A program made the translations under genes and the position numbers. The notes under the pieces are model-generated. The model made no database searches. It had not been told where the DNA came from and saw only the letters and a list, made by a program, of their open reading frames with translations. 64,000 nt of DNA from Paracoccus methylovorus (GTDB taxonomy: Bacteria > Pseudomonadota > Alphaproteobacteria > Rhodobacterales > Rhodobacteraceae): NCBI RefSeq assembly GCF_016919705.1, contig NZ_CP070371.1, positions 1,207,501 to 1,271,500 on the forward strand, read 5' to 3'. Positions 18,679 to 26,851 of this stretch are shown here, piece by piece (position 1 is the stretch's first letter; every line of letters begins with the position of its first letter).

Positions 18679-19860
18679 TCAGGAGACAAGCGCCCGGCGG
18701 TGTTGCTGATGACGCAGAGCCAACTTGCGCGCCTGGCGACCCGAGCCCAGCAGACGCACACTTAACGGAGAATCGGTCATCTCGCGCAATTCAGGGAAGA
18801 GCGTGAAGATCTCTTCACGTGCGGCAGCACCAACCGCCTTCAGCGCTTGAGGTCCGGTATACAGCGACTCGGTTTCGGCACCGTTCGAAATGACCACTTC
18901 ATGCCGGTCGAACAGGATATGGAAGTACTCGACCTCTCTCAGGTCGTGCGCCACATCGATACCGTCCAGCTGCAGGAGCTGCTTCGCAGCGACCAGAACT
19001 TCATCCGTACCGAACATCTTCTGCGCAATGCGCGAACGCACCAGAATCCGATGCTGCGGTGAGACCAGGAGATCCTGCGCGGGAAGATCTTCACCCAGCG
19101 CGCCCGTCATGATGCGAATAGGGCGCAGATTGGACTTGATCGCCAGGATTGTCACGCTGAGCTTGCGCGATCCGATCCAACGGACGGGTTGCAGCCCGTT
19201 GTCACGGGTCATGACCAGATTACCAATTTGCAGATCGTCAACCGCCACCTCACCACGATCCGTCAGGATCATCGTCCCGCTGGTGAAGCAGGGTATTTCT
19301 TCCTCTGGAACAAAGTTCTCCCAGTCAATCTTCTCGCCATCCACGTTTTCGACAAAGGTCAAGGTCACGCCTTGAGGCGGCCAAGGGCCTTGGAAGGTAA
19401 AACCGATAACACCATGTTCAGGGCCGATCCGATAATCATAATTCCCGATATGATAGGGGTTTACCGTGACTGCGGAGACGGCGACCAAAGTATATGTATT
19501 GCCGTCGTCGCCCTGCAACACGACTTCATATTCGTTTTCAAGTTGCAGCGTCCCCGGAGCGTGCGTGGTGCTGCCGATGTCCAGCGCATCGGTGTTTTCT
19601 TGCTTATGTTGTGGCCAGTCGGCATTGGTCCATTCGGGGTTCCACGGATCGTCTGTGAAATACTCATACTCGGCTTCAACGTTTAGAGTTGTAATGGCCT
19701 CAAAGTTAAAGCTGATGGTTGTGCCCTCAGGAGGAGGGGTTTGCCAACTTCCATGATCAACCACCAAACCATCAATATTGTTCGGCACAACATCATTAGT
19801 CGCGCTGAAATTGCTCAGGGTAAAGTAACCAAGCGTATGCGTGGCCCTTCTGGCCTCCAT
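18679..19860 (-). CDS. Hint-domain (hedgehog/intein-type) protein, 5' end probably frameshifted
   Basis: 393 residues as an open frame. A Hint domain occupies about residues 190-350: it starts at IPCFTSGTMILTDRGEVAVDDLQIGNLVMTRDNG, where C191 would be the splicing/cleavage nucleophile, and has the second block LVSPQHRILVRS. The N-terminal 190 residues are a secreted-looking, Asp/Asn/aromatic-rich region. In Rhodobacteraceae such proteins are usually exported without a classic signal and are thought to self-process. The frame begins immediately after an in-frame TAA with no ribosome site. A coding-like frame at 19796-20011 (one base out of phase, ending VALTGAFVTDVINGGQ...) probably supplies the original N-terminus. 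The gene may be broken by one indel. Confidence 0.7.
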   Translation of the reverse strand: MEARRATHTLGYFTLSNFSATNDVVPNNIDGLVVDHGSWQTPPPEGTTISFNFEAITTLNVEAEYEYFTDDPWNPEWTNADWPQHKQENTDALDIGSTTHAPGTLQLENEYEVVLQGDDGNTYTLVAVSAVTVNPYHIGNYDYRIGPEHGVIGFTFQGPWPPQGVTLTFVENVDGEKIDWENFVPEEEIPCFTSGTMILTDRGEVAVDDLQIGNLVMTRDNGLQPVRWIGSRKLSVTILAIKSNLRPIRIMTGALGEDLPAQDLLVSPQHRILVRSRIAQKMFGTDEVLVAAKQLLQLDGIDVAHDLREVEYFHILFDRHEVVISNGAETESLYTGPQALKAVGAAAREEIFTLFPELREMTDSPLSVRLLGSGRQARKLALRHQQHRRALVS

Positions 19861-20167
19861 TTATGACATCAGTGACAAACGCACCGGTTAGGGCCACGCC
19901 GATGAGGTCGATGGGCAGGCTGGCGAGGGTCGGGTTTTCTGACCACTGAACTGCCACACCCCACGAACCAGGCAGCTTCTGCAGATCGGGGTCATGCACA
20001 TAACTGTACAAGACAGTTTAGATTTGCGGATATTGGTCCGTTCTTCAACTAGATAATCAGGTTGTTATGCAGAACACGCTGGATATCCAAGCCTTCGGCG
20101 GTTCTCCGCCGGTGCTGTGTAAAAACCCCATTATGTGCTACGCTCTCATGAGGTTGGGAGGCTTCGC
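19861..20167. other. Short gap between the Hint gene and the IS1182-like element
   Basis: The first 150 bases contain the out-of-phase N-terminal piece of the Hint protein on the minus strand. The remainder, up to the transposase ATG at 20168, should contain the left end of the insertion sequence, but I could not find its terminal inverted repeat. Confidence 0.35.
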
Positions 20168-21330
20168 ATGGCGGGTTTCATCGAGGGTGTCAGCCGGGAT
20201 CAGACCACACTTTCCCTGAGCGGCTGGATGATTGGGTAGCGGAAGATAATCTGGTTCGTGTTGTCGACATCTTCGTCGATGCACTCGATCTGGCGGGGCT
20301 CAGTTTCCATCGTCATGCTGCCGCGCGAACTGGCCGTCCCGGCTACCACCCTGCGGTCGTGTTGAAGTTGTTCATCTATGGGTTACCTGAACCGGATCCC
20401 ATCCAGCCGCAGGCTTGAGCGGGAAGCCGGGCGTAATGTGGAACTGATGTGGCTGACGGGGCGATTGGTGCCCGACCACAGGACCATCGCAGATTTCCGG
20501 CGCGACAACGGCGCTGCCATCCGCCGGGCTTGCGCCCGGTTCGTTCAACTTTGCCGCCGAATCGGCGTGTTAAGGAGGATACGGTCGCGGTCGACGGCAA
20601 CAAATTCAAGGCGGTCAACAATCGGGATCGCAACTTCAGTAAGGGTAAGAGCGCAAACCGCCTTGCGCATCTGAAGGCGGAGGTCGGGAGCTATATCGAG
20701 GAGGCCGAACGGATCGATCGTCAGGAAACCGGCGCGACCCGCGCGGAACGGGCAGCCCATCTGACTGGCCGCTATAATGGCATCCGGCGCGAGACCGAAC
20801 GGCTTCTGGCGATGGAGATGGCCTTGGACGCTGCGCCAGACGGTCAGGTATCCCTGACCGATCCCGACATCCAGGCCATGGCGACCCGCGCGCAGCACAG
20901 CGGGCATGTTGGCTATAATGTTCAAAGCGTTGTCGATGCCGAGACCCATCTGATCGTCACCCACGAAGTCACGAACCAGGGCCATGACCGGGATCTGCTG
21001 ACGCGGATAGGAAAGCAGGCCAAGGAGTGTTGGAACGGGAGGACCTGCACATTCTTACCGACAAGGGCTACTTCAGCGCCCACGAGATTTTGGCCTGCCA
21101 TAAGGCAGGCATTACCACCACCGTGCCACGTTCGGACACATCGGGCAGCCGAGCCAAGGGGCACTTCGTGAAGGCCGACTTCGCCTATGAACCCGGTGCC
21201 GATATGTATCGCTGCCCGGCAGGTCGAGCTTTGACGCATCGCATCACGACTGAGCAGCAGGGTCTGCAGATGCGGCGCTATTGGACCAACGCGTGCAAGG
21301 GGTGCTCTCTCAAGGACCGCTGCACAACGT
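20168..21330 (+). pseudogene. IS1182-like transposase, three frameshifts and 3' truncation
   Basis: Joining frames restores a DDE transposase that starts MAGFIEGVSRDQTTL. The first frame ends early at CTTTCCCTGAGCGG, where one T seems lost. The frame then runs PERLDDWVAEDNLVRVVDIF... to LCRRIGV, shifts again (one A lost before AGGAGGATACGG), and continues VAVDGNKFKAVNNRDRNFSKGK... to GKQAKE. A third shift (one G lost in GAGTGTTGG) leads to LEREDLHILTDKGYFSAHEI and YWTNACKGCSLKDRCTT. The C-terminal end is missing and antisense phage DNA begins at about 21331. Inactive remnant. Confidence 0.8.
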
Positions 21331-21758
21331 GGCACGAGCGCCTCACGGTGCCGGGCCTCGATCTCAACACCCCATTTCTGCGGGGCCTTGGACGCAGCCC
21401 AAGCGATGATCCCGGTCAGGACCAGGCCAATGGCGCCGCCGTTAGCATTGAGCATGTGCGAGCGGGAGGCGGTCGGATCGACCGGCCAGCGGCTCTTGCC
21501 GTCACCGCTGATCAGCGCGTGATAGGCCTTCATGTCCGTGGCATTCGGCTCATGTCCGCCGCCCGTCCAATGCCAATGGATCCGGGTGATATCGGTCGGG
21601 TGCTGGAATGGCAGCCTCTTGGCGCGCTGCGCGACCGTGGCCTCGAAAAAGGCGGCGCGGGTGCGGGCTCCGTCGATGCCATCGATGGGGCCGGGCCAAA
21701 AGCCCAGGGCAGCGCAGCGCGCTTGCCGCGCGCGCACCGCATTCATGACAGCAGTCAT
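21331..21758 (-). pseudogene. Phage endolysin (amidase) fragment fused to another phage gene piece
   Basis: The ATG at 21758 has GGAG seven bases upstream. Residues about 8-40 resemble a peptidoglycan-binding helix pair (RQARCAALGFWPGPIDGIDGARTRAAFF). Residues 56-110 resemble the N-acetylmuramoyl-L-alanine amidase core (ITRIHWHWTGGG, YHALISGDGK, NANGGAIG). At about residue 113 the sequence changes to LTGIIAWAASKAPQKWGVEIEARHREAL, a membrane segment plus charged helix that resembles a different small phage protein. The frame then runs into antisense IS sequence. An internal deletion followed by IS insertion explains it. The last zinc ligands of the amidase are missing, so it is not expected to work. 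Confidence 0.6.
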
Positions 21759-21770
21759 GTCGTTTCTCCA

Positions 21771-22230
21771 TGAAAAAATCCCGCTCGAAGGCGGGGCGGG
21801 AATCGGGAAAAGCGACGTGGCGTCGATTCCGCGTCGCGATGCGTTGTTAGTGAGTAGGAGGCCGGCCCGTTTCGCTCAGCACGACTGCGGGTTGGTCAGA
21901 AACTTCCAGCGCCGATGCTCTCGCGCACAATGGTGTGGCTTAACGAAAACGATATCGACTGACGGCGCTATGGTCATCTCCTGCCGTCTTTCGTGCTATG
22001 CTGGATTCGGTTCTGGGGAACCTCGGCCCCCGTCGCGCGTGTTCAGGCAGGGGTCGGACATGAAAAACCCGGCACGAAGGCGGGCCGAGTCGGAAGATGT
22101 CTGCGTCCATTTCCGAATTGGTCTCGGTTCGAACCAATAGGTTTAGCGATGTCCCTGCTTGCTCTCTTGTACTTGGCCTGCTGCCGGTTTCGTGGACACG
22201 CAGATAAGATTGTGACCAAGGAACTGGAGA
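21771..22230. other. Gap between phage remnant and IS3-like element
   Basis: About 460 bases without a gene I can support. It includes GC-rich hairpins typical of phage intergenic DNA just after 21778. The 70-odd bases before 22231 probably include the left end of the IS3-like element, whose inverted repeat I could not define. Confidence 0.3.
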
Positions 22231-22527
22231 GTGGATAGGGCGAGACGGAAGTTTACGCGTGAGTTCAAGATTGAGGCCGTAAGGCTAGTGACGGATCGTG
22301 GAGTTGCGGTAGCGCAAGCGGCCCGTGATCTCGACGTGGCGGAGAGCGTGCTGCGCCGCTGGATGCGAGAGCTGACGTCAGCGTCCGTGGCGGCGTTTCC
22401 GGGGAACGGGCAGATGCGGGCCGATCTGGCCGAGGTTACAGCCTTGAAGAAAGAGGTCGCGCGTCTTCGTGCGGAGCGTGACATCCTGAAGAAAGCGGCC
22501 GCTTTTTTCGCGCGCGAGGCGACATGA
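22231..22527 (+). mobile_element. IS3-family OrfA, orphaned
   Basis: 98 residues from a GTG start with AAGGA/GGAG upstream. The N-terminal helix-turn-helix is clear (RKFTREFKIEAVRLVTDRGVAVAQAARDLDVAESVLRRW) and a leucine-zipper tail ends in AERDILKKAAAFFAREAT. OrfB should follow in the -1 frame: its ATG overlaps the OrfA stop (ATGA at 22524) and reads MRFAFIA, then breaks off at about 22545 into unrelated phage DNA. The catalytic part is lost and the element cannot move by itself. Confidence 0.85.
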
Positions 22528-22544
22528 GGTTCGCCTTCATCGCC

Positions 22545-22712
22545 GGCGCCTGCGCTGATCACAGCCAGGCCAACGGCCATCGGAATCTCCCAGAACATGA
22601 ACAGGCCGAATGCAGGACGCCGTTGAGATCAGACCTCAGCCGCGTGCCACATCAGGCGCCCGATCAACGCGGCGACAAGCGCAGTGCCCGCACCGCCGAG
22701 AAGTTTGTGCAT
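22545..22712 (-). pseudogene. Phage holin-like fragment with premature stop
   Basis: From an ATG at 22712 the frame reads MHKLLGGAGTALVAALIG, then RLMWHAAEV, a TGA at 22631-22629, and continues in the same frame as SQRRPAFGLFMFWEIPMAVGLAV until it meets the IS3-like fragment. The pattern (membrane helix, charged turn, WEIPMA in a second helix) matches small phage holin-like proteins next to lysis genes. A CGA-to-TGA change would give the stop. Together with the amidase fragment it marks an old prophage lysis module cut up by insertion sequences. Confidence 0.5.
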
Positions 22713-23337
22713 AGCCTCGATCAGGCCGGGTCAGGGCGCGCGTCCATGAGGTCTCCATTTGGTTGTGAAAAATCCCGCGCCAGATCGCGCCGGTAATCCG
22801 GGTCTGTCATCGCCTCTCCGTTTGATCGTAAAATAGCGGGTCAGCTTTGCGACTTGGACTCTGCCAACTGGCGCTTGAGGTGTTCGTTCTGCACCCGCAA
22901 AGCGATTAGTTGGATCTGCAACTCGCACTTTCCTGCTGCCGGCCGGGCTAGTATTTCCGGCTGTGCGCAGCCTCGGACGGGCCGTCAGCGCCGATGGTGG
23001 TGTGAGATAGGGAGCATCGGCAACCACCATCCCGCGATGCCACTTCGGGTGCCTCGATCCCTACGGAATCGTGGCGCCCTTCGGCCGCTCTGATGCCTTT
23101 TTCAAGGGTACTCTCACGCGATCACGGACGCCTGAGCGTTTCATGCGATCCGGACGCCGAAGGGTTGGCACAAGGCTTGAAGATTGCTGCGCCGCCCCAC
23201 AATGCCTGAGGCGCACTCACCATCGGTGCCAGATTCCACTGCGTACCAAAGCCTCGATGTGCCCGGTCAGCCGGGTCGGACGCTCTGTCACGGATCAATC
23301 GGCCTGCAGCGCCAATCACATTGCGATATGTCGCTGA
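22713..23337. other. Gap with no gene I can support
   Basis: About 620 bases. On the minus strand a short coiled-coil-like piece (ELQIQLIALRVQNEHLKRQLAESKSQS) ends at about 22846 and may be the tail of a lost phage or transposon gene. Nothing else is recognisable. Confidence 0.3.
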
Positions 23338-24150
23338 TCAGCCAACATGGCGGAAGAAATAGTTCTTGCCGCCAAAATCAGAAAGCAGGCCGTAGCCGCA
23401 GTCCTCCAAAAACTCCTTGCTGGGATCAAATTCATCAGCAAACAGTTCGATCATGATGTCTGGATGCGATCCCATGATCGTTTCTCTGGCGCCCAGCAAA
23501 ACCTTGTGTGCATTTCCCTCAACGTCAATCTTAATGAAGTCAACATGACCTAGATCGAGATCATCTATTCTGACCGAATCTATATTTCCATCTTCCGCCT
23601 CGCAGAAGGACGTCCCACCCAAATTATGCGCGAGATGCCTTGAAACCGAAAGCTTTCCAGCCACATCTGATACAGCCAGATTTAGAACTTCCACTTTTGG
23701 AAGATGATTTATTTCGACATTACGCCGAGCAATGGACGCCAGGAAAGGAACGGGCTCGAACGCTATACACTTTCCCGCCTTGCATATTTTTGAGAAGAAT
23801 ACGGTATGATTACCAATATTGGCGCCAATATCAATTACAGATTTTCCTGCAAGATTGACAGATTCCCGAACTTTTCGGAGTACAGGCGCCTCATAAAAGC
23901 ATCGCCCCCGAAGAATTGAACGTTGCACAAAATCATGGTCAGCATCAGGAACAAATAACCTGATAAGCTTGTCCTCAAACAAGAACTCAATTGTTTTGTC
24001 TTTAAGGCTTTGGAAAGAAATTGTAGTTCTAAGATCTTCCACTCCATGCAATAATTTTTTTTGCAGTGAAATGATCGCCTCATTATGTCTGTTGTTCTGT
24101 TCAATCAATTTTCGAAGAAGGCCTGTGAGCTCTTCATTCTTATCCATCAT
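23338..24150 (-). CDS. FkbM-family methyltransferase
   Basis: 270 residues. A short N-terminal coiled coil (residues 1-40) precedes the SAM-dependent domain. Motif I is VIDIGANIGNHTVFFSK (about 109-125), followed by AFEPVPFLASIARRNVEINHL and the acidic motif FIKIDVEGNAHKVLLGA. This is the standard FkbM pattern, and many members methylate sugars of surface glycans. The gene is visibly more AT-rich than its neighbours, which suggests recent acquisition. It has no operon partner. Two adjacent ATG codons (24150, 24147) are possible starts. Confidence 0.85.
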   Translation of the reverse strand: MMDKNEELTGLLRKLIEQNNRHNEAIISLQKKLLHGVEDLRTTISFQSLKDKTIEFLFEDKLIRLFVPDADHDFVQRSILRGRCFYEAPVLRKVRESVNLAGKSVIDIGANIGNHTVFFSKICKAGKCIAFEPVPFLASIARRNVEINHLPKVEVLNLAVSDVAGKLSVSRHLAHNLGGTSFCEAEDGNIDSVRIDDLDLGHVDFIKIDVEGNAHKVLLGARETIMGSHPDIMIELFADEFDPSKEFLEDCGYGLLSDFGGKNYFFRHVG

Positions 24151-25102
24151 CTTACCCGCGCTAGCTTGACCTCAAAAGTCAAATGTCTGGCACCCAGCGT
24201 TTCGAGGTTGCCCTTTGGTTGGCGGAACGATGGGCCGACCTCTTATGCTGGTCAAGGGCTATTCTGCCTTGAGTGGCTATGACAGTCTGGCGCACCACGT
24301 CTTCGCCGGTGTCGGCGCTAATCTCACCTCGTGAATTATCAAGACCATAGCCATCACCGGCAACGACAATCTGGGCGTTCAAGCCATCTCGATCCTCGCA
24401 GGTTTTGACCGCCATCTCTGGCGGCTCTTCCAAACTAATTCTTATTCCCGTCACACGGTGATAGTTCTGGAAGCCCCTCAACCAGCCGTAGGGCGGTAAA
24501 TGCGCTGCACCAGGACAGCTCCGCCAACAGATGCAGTAACGCGCCGTACCATGCGAGATATTCGCGACGGTGCCTGGCCAGTTCGGCGGCAGATCCGGTA
24601 TAGGACACAGGACAAAACACACTCCTTATCTCGCGCCGGTTCCTGTGCCGATCCCGCCAGATCCATCTATCACCCTTCTCCTCATGGGCGATGAACCCTT
24701 CATCGGCACAGTCCCATCCGCGAGGCTCAACAGCCGCCTCTCATCCTCCCCCGACCCGGTGTGCGCCTGGCGCGGGCGCACTCGGCCACCAGCAGCGCCG
24801 CCCGCCCACGCCGATCGGCGGCGCCTCGACGGTTGCGGCAATGATCTGCGCATCGGGGTGAGGATCACTAAACCGATCGATACCGGATCGGGACCCGCTG
24901 TTTCAGGTAGAATGTCGCATCGCGCAGAATCAAGGTCATGGGCGTGACTATGCGTCAGCCGCTCCAACATACAATCGAAATGATGCACGAAAAGTGGCGC
25001 AAAATGGTGCGCAAAAATGGTAGAGCCGGTACGCAGCAATGCAACCCAGTATGCCGTAATACATTGTATTATCGGGATGAATATTCGGATGTAGGGTATT
25101 TT
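24151..25102. other. Long gap with no gene I can support
   Basis: About 950 bases before tRNA-Gly. The frames present have no recognisable domain, poor ribosome sites and inconsistent composition. It resembles layered fragments of mobile DNA next to a tRNA gene. Confidence 0.35.
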
Positions 25103-25176
25103 TGGAGCGGGTGAAGGGAATCGAACCCTCGTCTTCAGCTTGGGAAGCTGCGGCTCTACCATTGAGCTACACCCGC
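25103..25176 (-). tRNA. tRNA-Gly (anticodon CCC)
   Basis: The reverse strand gives a 74-base tRNA with encoded CCA. The acceptor stem is GCGGGTG with CACCCGC, the D arm GCTCAATGGTAGAGC, the anticodon loop TTCCCAA (anticodon CCC), and the T arm AGGGTTCGATTCCCT. The outermost anticodon-stem pair is mismatched (G27-A43). It reads Gly GGG and borders the accessory mosaic on its right. Confidence 0.95.
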
Positions 25177-25472
25177 GAGGCCCGGATTGCTTACTGTCTC
25201 GCGTGGCCCTCCGCAAGACCAATTTGCGCCCGACGCGCCTCCTCCCTGAAACGCAAACCCCCGGCGCATCCGAGTATATAAGCGATCTTTCTTCGTTGCT
25301 AAAATACCCATGCGGCAGTGCCGACCGGGCACCACTCCCCTCCATTCTGCCCAACCGGCACTCGCTGCATCCTGACACCAGCGGCAACCCAGCGCTTTGC
25401 GCGATTTTGGGATTGATCATCCTGCGGGAAACTGTTGGTTATGCGTGCGTCAGCAAATGCCGGAGCAAAACG

Positions 25473-26810
25473 ATGTTCGCGCTATCGCGCCGCATGGCGA
25501 TTTCCGTGATCCTTCCTTTGGCGGCGGGGTTTTGCCCCATGACCGTCATGGCGCAGGATCCCTCGCAAATGCCGCCGCCAGCCGTGACCGTGGTGACGCT
25601 TCATGCCCAGGACGTCGACCTGACCACGACCTTGCCCGGCCGCGTCACCGCCTCGGCCCAGGCCGAGGTGCGTCCGCAGGTCAATGGCATCGTCACCGAG
25701 CGCCTGTTCGATGAAGGCAGCCGCGTGAAGGTCGGGGACCCGTTGTTCCGCATCGACGCGACCACCTATCAGGCAGCCGTGGCCCAGGCCGAAGCCGCCG
25801 TGGCGCAGGCCCGCGCCCAGGCCGAGGCCGCGCGCCGCGAGGCGGACCGCGCCGGCGCCCTGCGCGACCGCCGCGTCGCCAGCGAAAGCACGACCGACAA
25901 TGCCATCGCCGCCCGGGATTCCGCCGAAGCCGCCGTCAAGGTGACCGAGGCGCAGTTGCAGACCGCCCGCATCGAGCTTGAACGCACCACGATCCGCGCC
26001 GAACTGGATGGCCAGATCGGCCTGGCGCAGACCAGTCAAGGCGCGCTGGTGACGGCCAGCCAGGCCACCCCGCTTGCCGTGATCCGCAAGCTCGATCCCG
26101 TGCATGTGGATGTGACGCAATCGGCGGCCGAGCTTATCCGTTTCCGCCGCGAGATGGCCGCGCAGGCAAAGGAACAGTTGGACCGCAAGGTAACGCTCCG
26201 GCTGGCGGACGGCAGCGAATATGAACAGGAAGGCCGGCTGACCGCCGCCGAACCCTATGTGAACGAGACGACCGGCGTGGTGACGCTGCGGATGTCATTC
26301 GCCAATCCCGACGGCACCCTGCTGCCGGGGATGTATGTGCAGGCGGTGGTGCAGCAGGCCACGGCACGCGACATGGTCCTCGCCCCGCAAGAGGGTGTGA
26401 CGCGCGACCGCCGCGGCCAGCCGATCGCGCTGGTGGTCAATGCCGACAATGTGGTCGAGCAGCGCCAGTTGACCATTCTTCAGGACATGGGCAACCACTG
26501 GATCGTCAGCGAGGGGCTGGCTGACGGCGACCGTATCGTCGTTGAGGGATTACAAAAAATCGGCCCCGGCATGACCGTCACCCCCGAGGAGCGCCAGACA
26601 GCAACAACCGGCGCTGCCGAAGGTGGGGCCGCAGCGGATGATGCCCCGCCCGCCCCTGCCGAAAGCGCTGCAGAGCAGCCCGCGCAGGACGCCGGGACCG
26701 AAGAACAGCCCACCCAATCCGACCAGCCCGAAGCCCAACCCGATGCAGCGGGCGACAGCACAGATACCGCGACAGAAACCGACGCCGGATCAGAGCAGCC
26801 GGCGAACTGA
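25473..26810 (+). CDS. RND efflux periplasmic adaptor (AcrA/MexA-type)
   Basis: 445 residues from the ATG at 25473 (GGAG seven bases upstream). It begins with a signal-like segment ending TVMAQ. Then come the barrel-sandwich half (VRPQVNGIVTERLFDEGSRVKVGDPLFRID), an Ala/Glu-rich alpha-hairpin (YQAAVAQAEAAVAQARAQAE...), the second lipoyl half (ELDGQIGLAQTSQGALVTA) and beta-barrel. The last 65 or so residues are an unusual acidic Ala/Pro/Gln/Glu tail. It links the inner-membrane pump to an outer-membrane channel that is not encoded nearby. The pump gene follows after 41 bases. Confidence 0.93.
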   Translation: MFALSRRMAISVILPLAAGFCPMTVMAQDPSQMPPPAVTVVTLHAQDVDLTTTLPGRVTASAQAEVRPQVNGIVTERLFDEGSRVKVGDPLFRIDATTYQAAVAQAEAAVAQARAQAEAARREADRAGALRDRRVASESTTDNAIAARDSAEAAVKVTEAQLQTARIELERTTIRAELDGQIGLAQTSQGALVTASQATPLAVIRKLDPVHVDVTQSAAELIRFRREMAAQAKEQLDRKVTLRLADGSEYEQEGRLTAAEPYVNETTGVVTLRMSFANPDGTLLPGMYVQAVVQQATARDMVLAPQEGVTRDRRGQPIALVVNADNVVEQRQLTILQDMGNHWIVSEGLADGDRIVVEGLQKIGPGMTVTPEERQTATTGAAEGGAAADDAPPAPAESAAEQPAQDAGTEEQPTQSDQPEAQPDAAGDSTDTATETDAGSEQPAN

Positions 26811-26851
26811 CCCCGGACACGCGCCCCGAGGGAACAGCACAGGAACCGCAC

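Noticed and set aside
24179..24622. A 147-codon minus-strand frame between the FkbM gene and tRNA-Gly
   Set aside because: No domain, no ribosome site, and composition unlike real genes nearby; treated as a gap.
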